Below, piece by piece: positions 37,424 through 47,953 of a stretch of DNA of 64,000 nucleotides. Source of the DNA: Mycobacterium sp. MBM (GTDB taxonomy: Bacteria; Actinomycetota; Actinomycetes; Mycobacteriales; Mycobacteriaceae). Location: contig JAKJHY010000001.1 in the NCBI GenBank assembly GCA_021648845.1, positions 62,001 through 126,000 of the forward strand, read 5' to 3'. The notes under the pieces are model-generated. The model ran no database searches. It saw only the letters and a list, made by a program, of their open reading frames with translations, and was not told the DNA's origin. Numbering within the stretch: position 1 is the stretch's first letter; each line of letters begins with the position of its first letter. A program made the translations under genes and the position numbers.

Positions 37424-39102
37424 ACACCCTCCGACTCGCGGTCGCGACGGATACCGGCGGCATCCCGGAGCCGGGCCTGCGGTCCGGTGGTGGTGCTGGA
37501 CACCCCGGGCGGTTTCAGCGGTAGCGGACTGGTGGTGACCTTGTGGCCGCGCACCAGCGGCAGGGTCAGCCGGAAACAGGCACCCTTGCCGGGCTCGCCC
37601 CAGGCCTCCAGCCGTCCCTGGTGCAGCCGGGCGTCCTCGATGCTGATGGCCAGCCCGAGCCCGGTCCCGCCGGATCGGCGCACCCGAGAGGGATCGGACC
37701 GCCAGAACCGGCTGAACACCAGTTTCTCCTCACCGGGGCGCAGTCCGACACCGTGATCACGCACGGTGACGGCTACGGTGTCCTCGTCGGCGGCCATCCG
37801 GATCTCCACCGGCTTGCGCTCGGCGTGGTCGATGGCGTTGGCGATCAGGTTGCGCAGGATGCGTTCCACCCGGCGCGGGTCGACCTCGGCGATCACCCCG
37901 TCGGTCGGCATGTCGACATCGAGCTGAACACCGGCGTCGGCCGCCAGGTGACCCACGTTGTCCAGGGCGCTCTGCACGGTGGAGCGCAGGTCGACGGCCT
38001 CGACGGCCAGCTCGGCGACACCGGCGTCGTGCCGGGAGATCTCCAGCAGGTCGGCCAGTAGCGTTTCGAACCGGTCGAGTTCGTTGACCATCAGCTCGGT
38101 GGACCGGCGCAGCGCGGGATCCAGATCGTCGCTGTGGTCGTGGATCAGGTCGGCCGCCATCCGCACCGTGGTGAGCGGGGTGCGCAGTTCGTGGCTGACA
38201 TCGGAGGTGAAGCGGCGCTGCAGGTTTCCGAATTCTTCGAGTTGGGTGATCTGCCGGGACAGGCTCTCGGCCATGTCGTTGAACGAGACTGCCAACCGCG
38301 CCATATCGTCCTCCCCGCGCACCGGCATGCGTTCGGTGAGGTGCCCCTCGGCGAAGCGTTCGGCGATCCGCGATGCCGACCGCACCGGCAGCACGATCTG
38401 GCGGGCGACCAGCAGCGCGATCGCCGCCAGCAGGCCGAGCAGGACGATGCCGCCGGTCGCCATGGTGCCCCGCACCAGCGCGATCGTCGATTCCTCGTTG
38501 TTCAGCGGGAAGATCAGGTAGAGCTCAAGATTGCTGACCGACGATGTGCTGGGACTTCCGACGATCAGCGCCGGCCCGGAGAACCCGTCGGTGTGCACCC
38601 CCGCGTACTGGTAGCTGACCTGTCCCGCCTGCACGAAATCACGCAGCGCCTCCGGCACCTGCTGCACCGGCCCCGCCGCGGTCGCCGCGCGGGGCCCGTC
38701 ACCGGGCACCACCAGCACCGCGTCGTAGGCGCCGGCCAGGCCGGGCCCGGCGGCGGCCTTACGGTCGATGAGGGTGTTGCGTGCCAGTTGCAGGCTGCTG
38801 TCCAGCGATCGGGTCTCCTCGCCGCCGACGATACCCCCGACGGTATCGCGGGCGCGTTCGATCTCCTCGGTGGCGGCACGCACCTTGACTTCCAGGATGC
38901 GGTCGGTGATCTGGCTGGTCAGCACGAATCCGAGCACCAGGATGACCGCAAGCGACAGACCCAGGGTCAAGGACACCACCCGCAGCTGCAGGGATCGGCG
39001 CCAGGCGTAGCTGACCGCCCGGCCGACCGCCGCCAGCCCGCGCAGCACCGGCGACGGACCTCGGAAACGGCTGCGTACCCGGCGCCGCGTCCCCCAGATC
39101 AC
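37420..39102 (-). CDS. mtrB: Sensor histidine kinase MtrB
   Basis: A 560-residue membrane kinase. Two transmembrane helices (about residues 40-65 and 212-235) bracket an extracellular sensor domain. A HAMP linker follows, then the phosphoacceptor helix [20 protein letters not shown] (His near 305), and an HATPase domain ending [19 protein letters not shown]. It phosphorylates MtrA and localises to the septum, coordinating cell division and envelope synthesis. Twenty-eight bases separate it from mtrA, and it overlaps lpqB by four. Confidence 0.97.
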   Translation of the reverse strand: MIWGTRRRVRSRFRGPSPVLRGLAAVGRAVSYAWRRSLQLRVVSLTLGLSLAVILVLGFVLTSQITDRILEVKVRAATEEIERARDTVGGIVGGEETRSLDSSLQLARNTLIDRKAAAGPGLAGAYDAVLVVPGDGPRAATAAGPVQQVPEALRDFVQAGQVSYQYAGVHTDGFSGPALIVGSPSTSSVSNLELYLIFPLNNEESTIALVRGTMATGGIVLLGLLAAIALLVARQIVLPVRSASRIAERFAEGHLTERMPVRGEDDMARLAVSFNDMAESLSRQITQLEEFGNLQRRFTSDVSHELRTPLTTVRMAADLIHDHSDDLDPALRRSTELMVNELDRFETLLADLLEISRHDAGVAELAVEAVDLRSTVQSALDNVGHLAADAGVQLDVDMPTDGVIAEVDPRRVERILRNLIANAIDHAERKPVEIRMAADEDTVAVTVRDHGVGLRPGEEKLVFSRFWRSDPSRVRRSGGTGLGLAISIEDARLHQGRLEAWGEPGKGACFRLTLPLVRGHKVTTSPLPLKPPGVSSTTTGPQARLRDAAGIRRDRESEGV

Positions 39103-39130
39103 GAATACCGCCCAGCCGCAGGCCCACCGG

Positions 39131-39817
39131 TCACGGAGGTCCGGCCTTGTATCCCACTCCTCGAACGGTCAACACCACCTGCGGGTTCTCCGGGTCGGTC
39201 TCGACCTTGGCCCGCAGCCGCTGAACGTGCACGTTCACCAGACGGGTGTCCGCGGGATGTCGGTAGCCCCACACCTGCTCGAGCAGCACATCACGAGTGA
39301 ACACCTGACGCGGTTTGCGCGCCAGCGCCACCAGCAGGTCGAACTCCAGCGGTGTCAGCGAGATCTGCTCACCGGCGCGGCTGACCTTGTGCGCGGGCAC
39401 ATCGATCTCGATGTCGTGGATGGACAGCAGTTCGGCCGGCTCGTCGTCGTTGCGCCGCAGCCGGGCCCGCACCCGCGCCACCAGTTCCTTGGGCTTGAAC
39501 GGCTTCATCACATAGTCGTCGGCGCCCGACTCCAGACCCAGCACCACGTCCACGGTGTCGGTCTTGGCGGTCAGCATCACGATCGGCACGCCGGAATCGG
39601 CACGCAGCACCCGACACACGTCGATACCGTTCATGCCCGGCAGCATCAGGTCGAGCAGCACCAGGTCGGGGCGTAACTCACGGACGGCGGTCAGCGCCTG
39701 GCTGCCGTCTCCGATCACAGCGGTGTCGAAACCCTCGCCACGAAGCACGATGGTGAGCATCTCAGCCAGCGAGGGGTCGTCATCGACGACCAGGATCCGT
39801 TGCCTCATGGTGACCAT
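39131..39817 (-). CDS. mtrA: Response regulator MtrA
   Basis: A 228-residue OmpR/PhoB-type regulator, nearly identical to the M. tuberculosis protein as I remember it. The receiver domain has the acidic pocket VDDDPS (residues 11-16) and the phosphorylation site Asp56 in [10 protein letters not shown]; the winged helix has [20 protein letters not shown]. It controls division, peptidoglycan hydrolase and dnaA-region genes and is essential in M. tuberculosis. ATG at 39817 lies inside an 18-bp palindrome (39809-39826) and may be auto-regulated. A second in-frame ATG is three codons downstream. Confidence 0.98.
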   Translation of the reverse strand: MVTMRQRILVVDDDPSLAEMLTIVLRGEGFDTAVIGDGSQALTAVRELRPDLVLLDLMLPGMNGIDVCRVLRADSGVPIVMLTAKTDTVDVVLGLESGADDYVMKPFKPKELVARVRARLRRNDDEPAELLSIHDIEIDVPAHKVSRAGEQISLTPLEFDLLVALARKPRQVFTRDVLLEQVWGYRHPADTRLVNVHVQRLRAKVETDPENPQVVLTVRGVGYKAGPP

Positions 39818-39927
39818 GGTGTCACCACAGGGCGATAAAACCCGGGTGCCACACGCGGATTTCTCGGGGTTATCCGACGATGGCCGACGATTGATGTCGG
39901 GTGATCGCGCGCTCGCGGCCCTCCGGG

Positions 39928-40551
39928 TCAGAGTTGGGCGGCAACCGTGGCCGGGTCCGCATCCGGTGGCACCACCTGCCAGGGTCCGGCCCAGTGCGCT
40001 GCGGCCAGTGCGGCGTAGGCCGCGGCGGTGCGCTGCTGCAGGCCGCGATCGCGCTCGTAGGCGTCGCGGGCCCGGTCGGCTTCCTGCTCGGCACGGTGGC
40101 GCGCGCGCTGGTCGGCCAGTTCTACCGAAACATCGAGCAGCAGTTGACAGTCCGGCTTAGGGAGGCCGAAGCGGTCGAACTCCAGCCGGTACACCCAGTC
40201 GACGACCTCGCCGTCGATGCCCTGATGCAGCCGGGCCGCACTGTAAGCGGCGTTCGAGGCCACGTAGCGGTCCAGGAGCACCACATCGTGTCCGGCGGTC
40301 AGTGTGGCGATATCGGCGCGGGCGCCCGCGCGGTCCAGGGCGAACAAGGTGGCCATCGCGTACACCGAGTCGGCCAGGTCACCATGCTGTCCGTGTAGCG
40401 CCTCGGCGGCCAGGTCGGCGTGCACCGATGCTCCGTAGCGCGGGAAAGCCACGGTGCACACGGTCCGGCCGCCGGCCTCGAACGCCGCGCGCAGTCCCTC
40501 GGCCAGCGTGCGCTTGCCGGCACCGTCCAGACCTTCGATCACGATGAGCAC
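39928..40551 (-). CDS. tmk: Thymidylate kinase
   Basis: A 207-residue dTMP kinase. The P-loop is GLDGAGKRT (residues 7-15); the DR(Y) motif LLDRYVASNAAYSAARL (near 92-108) binds substrate. It phosphorylates dTMP to dTDP. GTG at 40551 is the family start. It lies 111 bp upstream of mtrA on the same strand and 9 bp after the TPR gene, so it can be read from either the upstream block or its own promoter. Confidence 0.95.
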   Translation of the reverse strand: MLIVIEGLDGAGKRTLAEGLRAAFEAGGRTVCTVAFPRYGASVHADLAAEALHGQHGDLADSVYAMATLFALDRAGARADIATLTAGHDVVLLDRYVASNAAYSAARLHQGIDGEVVDWVYRLEFDRFGLPKPDCQLLLDVSVELADQRARHRAEQEADRARDAYERDRGLQQRTAAAYAALAAAHWAGPWQVVPPDADPATVAAQL

Positions 40552-40560
40552 GCTGCGAGC

Positions 40561-41376
40561 CTAGGCCCCGGTGAACCAGCCGAGCACCGTCAGGCCCACC
40601 ACACCGACCAGCAGCGCCGGGCCCGCGACACCGGCGAATCCCGCCGCGCCGGCGGCGGCGAGCAGACCGGCGATGACGGCCGACCCGGCGAACAGCAGGC
40701 GCACGGCCAGCAGCCGGGCGCCGCGCAGCACGGTCGGTAGGGTCGGCGCCGGCACGGTCCGCACGGTCCAGACGATGGCGGCGGCCGGGGGCAGCGTCAC
40801 GAGAACGGTCAGTGCGCGCGCCGGCCCGGTCGACGCTCCGGCGTCGTGCAGGGCGCCGACCGCGATGAGCGCCGCGCCCAGCAGGACCACCGAGGCCGTC
40901 GCCCACCGCAGCACACCGGTGACGGCTCGGGTGATGTTGGCCAGCGCCACCGGGATGAGCGCCGGGTCCAGTCGGCCGGCGTCGAGCAGTCCACGTACCG
41001 CCGCGGTGAGGGTGCCCGGCCGCAACCTGCTGACCGCGAGGTTGTGCACCGCGCGCGGGTGGCCGGGATGCAGCTGCAGGGCCTGGCGGTAATCGGCCTC
41101 CCCCGCATGGGCGCCGACCAGGCCGCACCGCAGGTCCCCGCGCAGCACCAATGCGTCCGGGTCGTGCGGACTCAGCCGCAGTGCTTGTTCGACGACGGCC
41201 AGCGCCTCCCGATCACGCCCGCACTCGCGCAGCAGACTGGCATAGGTGTATTGCGCCAGAGCAGAATTCGGGTGGGCGGCGGCGGTCTGCCAGGCCAGCG
41301 CCAGCGCGTCGGCCACTCGGCCCTGCTCATACAGCGCGATCGCCTGCGACCCCAGGGCGGCGATATCGCCCGACAT
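40561..41376 (-). CDS. TPR-containing membrane protein of unknown function
   Basis: A 271-residue protein, not present at this place in M. tuberculosis. The N-terminal 110 residues form about three tetratricopeptide repeats (ALALAWQTAAAHPNSALAQ, EALAVVEQALRLSPHDPDAL and DYRQALQLHPGHPRAVHNLA). The C-terminal half holds about four transmembrane helices (about 155-270). TPRs usually bind partner proteins, so this may be a membrane-tethered scaffold; the partner is unknown. It precedes tmk by 9 bp and lies 72 bp after the lipase gene. Confidence 0.8.
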   Translation of the reverse strand: MSGDIAALGSQAIALYEQGRVADALALAWQTAAAHPNSALAQYTYASLLRECGRDREALAVVEQALRLSPHDPDALVLRGDLRCGLVGAHAGEADYRQALQLHPGHPRAVHNLAVSRLRPGTLTAAVRGLLDAGRLDPALIPVALANITRAVTGVLRWATASVVLLGAALIAVGALHDAGASTGPARALTVLVTLPPAAAIVWTVRTVPAPTLPTVLRGARLLAVRLLFAGSAVIAGLLAAAGAAGFAGVAGPALLVGVVGLTVLGWFTGA

Positions 41377-41448
41377 GTCCCCTCCTCGCCCGCCGTGTCG
41401 GCGATGCGACCAATCGCCCCTATCTCACCGTCGACCTCGCGACCGACC

Positions 41449-42756
41449 CTAGAACTGCCCGCAGTTCGGCGCCGTCGGCACCCCGTTGAACCGGTCGGCG
41501 ATCCATTGCATGGCCGGTTCACCGTCGACGAGCATCGGCAGCGCGTGGTTGATGACCGCCTTGTTCAGGAAGGGCGGTTGCTCGTTGGTACGGAACTCGA
41601 CATCGGCGCCCTTGGCGCACCAGTCCTTGCCCAGCTGCACGGACGGGCCGTAGGGCACCAGCGGATCGAAGCGGTTGTGGTTGATCAGCACGGGCGCATT
41701 GGGTTTCAGCGTGCCGAGCTTCTGCAGGTCGAGCAGGCCACGGAACTGCGGGTCGGCCAGCAGCTCGAAGATGGGGCCGACGAAGTACGGCTGCAGGTGC
41801 CGGAACATGAACTTGAGCAACGACTCCGGGACGCACTGGTCCCGGGTCTTGTCCACGAAGTCCATTCCGCGCGGGGTCAGCAGTGCGCGGATCTTGGGGG
41901 CCACCTCCGGGTAGGTCTGCATGACGCTGTTGAGCGCGTAGCCGATCACGCCGACCAGCGCGCTGCCGTCGGCGAACGGGATCAGCTCGGCCAGATCGGC
42001 GGGCGGCGCCCCCGCGTAGGTGCCGACGATGTTGAGCTCGGGAGCGTAGGACGGTGCGAGTTCGGCGGCCGAGGCCGCGGCACCGCCGCCTTGCGAGTAG
42101 CCCCAGAAGGCAACGGGCCCACCCGGTGTCAGTGAGGTGTCGGGCAGCAGCCGCGCCGCCCGGGCCGCGTCGAGCATGGCGTGGCCCTGGGACAGCCGGT
42201 TGACGTAGGTGTGGGTCACTCCGATGGTGCCCAACCCCTCGTAATCGGTCATCACGATGGCGAATCCGCGGGCCACCATGGTGGCGACGAACATTTCCTC
42301 GTAGTTGAAGGTGAAATCCAGGTACGGCGACCAGTGGATGCCCTGGTTGAACCCCCGCGACGGTGCGCACTGGTCCCCCTGACCCTGGGTCCCCGGACCG
42401 TAGACGATCAGCGGTCGCGGCCCTTGCCCCGGCCACGGTGCCCACGGTTCGAAGTAGGTACCGGTCACCACATCCGGGTTACCGCGGCCGTCGGTGCTGC
42501 GGTACATGATGCGGGTGCCGTTGGCCATGATGTGGCCCAGCTGACCCGACGGCTCCAACACCAGACGCGAGGGTTCGGTTCGTACCAGCTCGCCGGGCGG
42601 CACGTCCGGCAACGGATTCGGTGGTGTGTAGAACGCGGTGTACTCGTCCTCGTTGTAGTACGGATACCAGTCGTCAGCATGCGCCAAACCGGTTGCGAGA
42701 CAACCGATGACGAACCCCATACATGCGACGACAACCACAGCCCCAGCCCGAATCAC
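41449..42756 (-). CDS. Secreted lipase, LIP family (PF03583 type)
   Basis: A 435-residue exported alpha/beta hydrolase. A signal peptide occupies residues 1-27 and ends in AHA. The nucleophile elbow is FWGYSQGGGAAASAAEL (G-x-S-x-G, Ser near residue 209), and paired cysteines (CAPSRG, DQCVPE, DWCAKG, NCGQF) suggest disulfides in the exported protein. It resembles the secretory triacylglycerol lipases of fungi and actinobacteria. GTG at 42756 is chosen because it gives a clean signal peptide; the longer frame to 42885 reads through the promoter. Likely role: extracellular lipid hydrolysis. Confidence 0.88.
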   Translation of the reverse strand: MIRAGAVVVVACMGFVIGCLATGLAHADDWYPYYNEDEYTAFYTPPNPLPDVPPGELVRTEPSRLVLEPSGQLGHIMANGTRIMYRSTDGRGNPDVVTGTYFEPWAPWPGQGPRPLIVYGPGTQGQGDQCAPSRGFNQGIHWSPYLDFTFNYEEMFVATMVARGFAIVMTDYEGLGTIGVTHTYVNRLSQGHAMLDAARAARLLPDTSLTPGGPVAFWGYSQGGGAAASAAELAPSYAPELNIVGTYAGAPPADLAELIPFADGSALVGVIGYALNSVMQTYPEVAPKIRALLTPRGMDFVDKTRDQCVPESLLKFMFRHLQPYFVGPIFELLADPQFRGLLDLQKLGTLKPNAPVLINHNRFDPLVPYGPSVQLGKDWCAKGADVEFRTNEQPPFLNKAVINHALPMLVDGEPAMQWIADRFNGVPTAPNCGQF

Positions 42757-42913
42757 TACCGGACAGTAACAAACGGGTAGCCGAATGGCTACGAATTCAT
42801 CACGTTGCGTTTTTGCGCCGAGATGTAATGCCTGCCATCGAGATTTGCCAGCGAGTTCGAATCCACCGGCAAGCAGACCATACACCAGCTACCGAAGTGT
42901 CGAACCGAACTGC

Positions 42914-43372
42914 TCAATTCAGGCTGGTCGCCTGCAGCACCAGGGTGGATTCGCCGCGATCCAGGAATGCATAGGTGGCGGTGGACTCGGAGGAAAAACC
43001 CGCGTCGAGAAGTTCGCCGGTCAGGAACGGGCCGGGCGGCACCTCGGCGGAAAGTGCATCGGCCACCCTGGGCGCGCGCCCAGTGTCGGTGGGCGCGAAC
43101 TGGTCGGCCATGGCGCCCGCGACGGCCGGTGAGAGCGTGACGACGGTATCGGTCCAGCGCACCGCGTCCTCGGCCGGGTCGCCCCACTGCAGCCAGGCCA
43201 CCGCGTCGGGGGCGCCGATGGCGGGGAACACGGCGACCAGACCGGGAATGTCGCGACGGATATCGGCGGGCGGGGGCGGCGCATCCGGCGCGGCCTGCTC
43301 GGAGGTGTCAGAGCAGCCGGTCGCCACGGCGGCACACAGGGCCGCCGTGGCGATGGCGCGTGACACGTGCAC
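42914..43372 (-). CDS. Putative lipoprotein of unknown function
   Basis: A 152-residue small lipoprotein. The signal peptide ends in the lipobox VATGC with the lipidated cysteine at position 20, followed by a proline-rich linker (DAPPPPAD). The remaining ~110 residues form a small alpha/beta domain with no recognised motif. The GTG start at 43372 lies six bases after the sahH stop, so it is probably co-transcribed with sahH. I do not recognise a homologue in M. tuberculosis. Confidence 0.72.
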   Translation of the reverse strand: MHVSRAIATAALCAAVATGCSDTSEQAAPDAPPPPADIRRDIPGLVAVFPAIGAPDAVAWLQWGDPAEDAVRWTDTVVTLSPAVAGAMADQFAPTDTGRAPRVADALSAEVPPGPFLTGELLDAGFSSESTATYAFLDRGESTLVLQATSLN

Positions 43373-43378
43373 GCTAGG

Positions 43379-44839
<1,461 letters not shown>

Positions 44840-44961
44840 GTGGATAGAGCCCCTTTATTCATCGTCGTTCTCGATCAGTTGCCCGGCGCGCACAGCTGTG
44901 CGGGGGCGACACCGGTGGCCTGCGGGCTCGCGGGACAGGCACTTCTGCAGCGCTCTGCCAG

Positions 44962-45594
44962 CTACCGGGTGTCTATGACACCGTACCGCTCGGCGAACGG
45001 CGTCATGAGCCTAGCCAGATCCTTGGCCACATCGTGGTCGGCTTCCGGCGGCATCGAGACATAGCTCATGGCAAGCCGGACGATGGCCCTGGCCAGCACT
45101 CCGGAGTCCTCGTCGGTGGCCTTGATCCAGCTGTGTTGGAACGTCTCGGTCAGTCGTTGCGAACACCGGGTGATGATCGGACCGCTGTCGGTGGTGATGA
45201 TCTGCAGCAGGTCGGGCTTGGCCTCCCCGCTGAGCAGGGAGATCACCAGCGGGTCGGCGGCCGACTCGGCGAAGAAGGCCCGGAAGCCCTGAAGGAAGGC
45301 CTCGTAGACGCGGCCGACGTTGTCGTTGATCGCGGCACCGACGGCGTCGACCAGGCGGTCGGCCAGCCGCAGCGCGTAGCCCTCGGCCAGCCCCTGCCGG
45401 GATCCGAACTCGTTGTAGATCGTCTGGCGGCTGATACCGGCCGCCCGCGCCACATCGGTGAGGGTGATCGACGACCAGTCCCGGACCAGCAGCATGTCGC
45501 GCATGCCGTCGAGGATCGAATCCCGCAGCAGCACCCGGGATGCCTCGGCGTAGGGCACGCGCGGTGCCCTACGCCGGGTGTCGGGTGCGTTCAT
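44962..45594 (-). CDS. TetR family regulator of the alkane hydroxylase operon (Rv3249c-like)
   Basis: A 210-residue TetR regulator, last gene of the alkB-rubA-rubB-tetR run. The HTH (TLTDVARAAGISRQTIYNEFG, about residues 45-65) is followed by a ligand-binding helical domain. Its M. tuberculosis counterpart represses the same operon, so autoregulation through the palindrome upstream of alkB is likely. ATG at 45594 is chosen; 22 extra upstream residues would be low-complexity. It lies 62 bp after rubB. Confidence 0.9.
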   Translation of the reverse strand: MNAPDTRRRAPRVPYAEASRVLLRDSILDGMRDMLLVRDWSSITLTDVARAAGISRQTIYNEFGSRQGLAEGYALRLADRLVDAVGAAINDNVGRVYEAFLQGFRAFFAESAADPLVISLLSGEAKPDLLQIITTDSGPIITRCSQRLTETFQHSWIKATDEDSGVLARAIVRLAMSYVSMPPEADHDVAKDLARLMTPFAERYGVIDTR

Positions 45595-45656
45595 AGTCGC
45601 GACCCTATAGCGTCCTGTCGCCCGAGGGCGTTGTTGACGCCCCGGCGTCCGAACCG

Positions 45657-45836
45657 TCACGACCGGGCGATCTCGACCATGTCGAAATCGGATTTCGCCG
45701 CACCGCAGTCCGGGCAGCTCCAGTCCTCGGGGATGTCATCCCACCGGGTGCCCGGGGCGATACCGTCCTCGGGCCACCCTTTGGCCTCGTCGTATTCGAA
45801 GCCGCACTGCACGCAGACGAACAGTTTGTAGTCCAT
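45657..45836 (-). CDS. rubB: Rubredoxin B
   Basis: A 59-residue rubredoxin. Two iron-binding pairs are seen: [15 protein letters not shown] (Cys8 and Cys11) and [14 protein letters not shown] (Cys41 and Cys44). It carries electrons from rubredoxin reductase to the alkane hydroxylase AlkB. It is preceded on the same strand by a second rubredoxin gene (58 bp away). The gene is too short for most ORF listings and a longer overlapping frame hides it. Confidence 0.95.
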   Translation of the reverse strand: MDYKLFVCVQCGFEYDEAKGWPEDGIAPGTRWDDIPEDWSCPDCGAAKSDFDMVEIARS

Positions 45837-45894
45837 GGGCGTTCCTCTCGGGTTGGACGCTGGTGTCTTGTCGTTGTTGTTTCGTGTCGCTTCG

Positions 45895-46059
45895 CTAGCC
45901 GTGGACCTCGAAGTCGACCTTTTCGCGTACCGCGCAGTCCGGGCAGCACCAGTCGTCAGGAACCAGATCCCAGACGGTGCCGGCCGGAAAGCCCTCGCGC
46001 GGAGCGCCCTTGGCCTCGTCGTAGACGTAGTCGCACGACGGGCAGCGGTAGGCGCTCAT
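45895..46059 (-). CDS. rubA: Rubredoxin A
   Basis: A 54-residue rubredoxin. Cysteine pairs are [16 protein letters not shown] (Cys6, Cys9) and [17 protein letters not shown] (Cys39 and Cys42, with an extra Cys38 beside the second pair). In alkane degraders a pair of rubredoxins flanks or follows alkB; only AlkG2-type proteins usually support hydroxylation, so the two copies may differ in function. ATG at 46059 overlaps the alkB stop (ATGA). Confidence 0.95.
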   Translation of the reverse strand: MSAYRCPSCDYVYDEAKGAPREGFPAGTVWDLVPDDWCCPDCAVREKVDFEVHG

Positions 46060-47279
46060 TCGGGGACCGCCGCATGGCCGTACTTGGCCAGCACCTTGTC
46101 GCGCATCCTGGGGTGGATGTTCACCCGGGTGATATCGCCGTTGTAGTGCGCCAGCACCCGATGATCCATCACCTTGCGCCACAGCGGCGGAAAGTAGGTC
46201 AGTCCCACCATCGAGGCGTATCCGCTGGGCAGGTTCGGGGCACCTTCCATGCTGCGCAACGTCTGGTAGCGCCGGGTCGGGTTCGCGTGGTGATCGCTGT
46301 GCCGCTGCAGGTGGTAGAGGAACAGGTTGGTGACGATGTGGTCGGAATTCCAGCTGTGTTCGGGTGCGCAGCGTTCGTAGCGCCCGTTGGCGGTCTTGCG
46401 CCGCAGCAGACCGTAATGCTCCAGGTAGTTCACCGTTTCGAGCAGCGAGAAGCCGAACACCACCGAGATCAGCACGTACGGGATGACGGCGAGGCCGAAG
46501 ACCGCCAGGATCGCCCCGTAGAGCACCACCGACATCGCCCAGGCATTGAGCACGTCGTTGGACCAATGCCAGCGGCTCTTGCCGGCCCGCTCGAGTCGCT
46601 TGGCCTCCAGCTCCCAGGAGGACTTCAGGCTGCCCCAGACGCTGCGCGGCAGGAATTCCCAGAACGTCTCGCCGAACCGCGCGGACGCGGGATCCTCCGG
46701 GGTGGCCACCCGGACGTGATGGCCGCGGTTGTGCTCGATGAAGAAGTGGCCGTAGCAGGTCTGGGCCAGGGTGACCTTGCTCAGCCAGCGCTCCAGGGTC
46801 TCCTTCTTGTGCCCCATCTCGTGGGCGGTGTTGATCCCGACGCCACCCATCATGCCCACCGAAAGTGCCAGACCGATCTTGGCCGGCCAGCCCAACGATC
46901 CGTCGAAGCCGAGCCAGCTCAGATCCGACGCGGTGAACAGGTAGGCACCCAGCAACAGGGTCAGGTACTGGAACGGGATGAAGCTGTAGGTGCAGTAGCG
47001 GTAGTAGCGGTCGTTCTCCAGCCGCTCCATCAGCTCGTCGGGTGGATTCTCGCCGTCGGGCCCGAACCGCCGGTCCAGCAGCGGCAGCACGATGTACACC
47101 AGGATCGGGCCGATCCAGAACGGTGCCTGCGCGGCGGCATGCCAGCCGAGTTGGTTGAGTGCCCAGACGATCGGGAGCATCACCAGCACCGCGGTGGGCA
47201 CGATCAGCCCCATCAGCCACAGGTGTCGCTTCCGGTCGCGCCACTGCTCGACCGGGGTCGTATCGGATTGCGTCGTCAC
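46056..47279 (-). CDS. alkB: Alkane 1-monooxygenase AlkB
   Basis: A 407-residue integral-membrane di-iron hydroxylase that converts n-alkanes to 1-alkanols. Histidine boxes: HEMGHKK (about residue 152), EHNRGHH (about 181) and LQRHSDHHA (about 323), plus the family block NYLEHYGLLR. Six transmembrane helices are apparent. GTG at 47279 is preceded by GGAGGTGA. The operon continues with two rubredoxins and a TetR repressor. The promoter region carries a palindrome overlapping the -35. Confidence 0.97.
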   Translation of the reverse strand: MTTQSDTTPVEQWRDRKRHLWLMGLIVPTAVLVMLPIVWALNQLGWHAAAQAPFWIGPILVYIVLPLLDRRFGPDGENPPDELMERLENDRYYRYCTYSFIPFQYLTLLLGAYLFTASDLSWLGFDGSLGWPAKIGLALSVGMMGGVGINTAHEMGHKKETLERWLSKVTLAQTCYGHFFIEHNRGHHVRVATPEDPASARFGETFWEFLPRSVWGSLKSSWELEAKRLERAGKSRWHWSNDVLNAWAMSVVLYGAILAVFGLAVIPYVLISVVFGFSLLETVNYLEHYGLLRRKTANGRYERCAPEHSWNSDHIVTNLFLYHLQRHSDHHANPTRRYQTLRSMEGAPNLPSGYASMVGLTYFPPLWRKVMDHRVLAHYNGDITRVNIHPRMRDKVLAKYGHAAVPE

Positions 47280-47322
47280 AGCCCATTCACCTCCATCTGA
47301 GTGCCATCACTGTCTGGATTTG

Positions 47323-47357
47323 ACTATAGAGGGCACTTTGTCCGATGTCTAGACAAA
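47323..47357 (-). promoter_or_regulatory. alkB promoter with overlapping operator
   Basis: On the minus strand -35 TAGACA (47351-47346), a 17-bp spacer and -10 TATAGT (47328-47323) form a good sigma-A promoter. The palindrome TGTCTAGACA (47346-47355) overlaps the -35, and a wider repeat TTTGTC (47337-47342) / GACAAA (47352-47357) surrounds it. The likely ligand is the TetR encoded at the end of the operon. Confidence 0.65.
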
Positions 47358-47502
47358 AAGAGATGATTTGTAAAAATCGAGGTCCGGCCTCCGACGTGCG
47401 GGCACGCGTCGAGGCGTACTCCCAGAACAATGGGTACGGGTAGCGGGTACGAGTAGCGGCGGGCCCGCGCCTGCGGCGAACACGACGCTCGGTATCGGGC
47501 AG

Positions 47503-47772
47503 TCAGCGTGGACGGCGCAGCATGGCCGCGCGCAATGTGGCGTTGTCGTCTTCGAGCGCGACGATCCGGGCGACCCGCACCAGGTCCGCGCGACTGTATC
47601 GACGGGTTCCACCCGCACCACGGGGCGGGGCGAGTAAACCGTGCCGCTCCCAGAGCCGCAGCGATTGCACTGCGACACCGGAGATTTCGGCGGTCACCGA
47701 GATCCCGTAGACGCCGGCCTCGGAGTCGGCGCCGGCGACGATCGCCACGGGACGCGCCGGTCGCTTCGTCAT
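47503..47772 (-). CDS. Small MerR/HspR-like regulator
   Basis: An 89-residue MerR-family protein. The winged helix is recognisable as ISVTAEISGVAVQSLRLWER followed by HGLLAPPRGAGGTRRYSRADL, most like HspR and other single-domain MerR proteins; there is no effector domain and the dimerisation helix is short. Candidate targets are its own promoter or the adjacent alkB operon (223 bp away, same strand). ATG at 47772 is chosen; a 142-residue frame upstream is low-complexity. Absent from this place in M. tuberculosis. Confidence 0.75.
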   Translation of the reverse strand: MTKRPARPVAIVAGADSEAGVYGISVTAEISGVAVQSLRLWERHGLLAPPRGAGGTRRYSRADLVRVARIVALEDDNATLRAAMLRRPR

Positions 47773-47953
47773 GGCGCCCCGCCGATCGGCCGATCGGCGG
47801 GGAACTCCTCCGCGGCGGGGGCGGACGAACGGCACCGCGGTCCGCGAGCGGTCAGGACGCCCGGATCTGCGGGCGCGGGTTCGCATGCCATGGCCTGACG
47901 ATGCCCGTCCAACCGGCGGAGCAATGGACATCCGGACCGAACGGTCGAGGGGG

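Noticed and set aside
44840..44961. Possible SAH riboswitch upstream of sahH
   Set aside because: The leader has GAGCGCTGCA, resembling the conserved core of that riboswitch, but the following CAGGCTC segment and the closing GCGCTC pairing are missing. A covariance search with the Rfam SAH riboswitch model would decide.
47432..47457. Two 13-bp direct repeats (GGGTACGGGTAGC, GGGTACGAGTAGC) between merR and alkB
   Set aside because: Only two copies with one mismatch, no associated promoter or symmetry; too weak to call.
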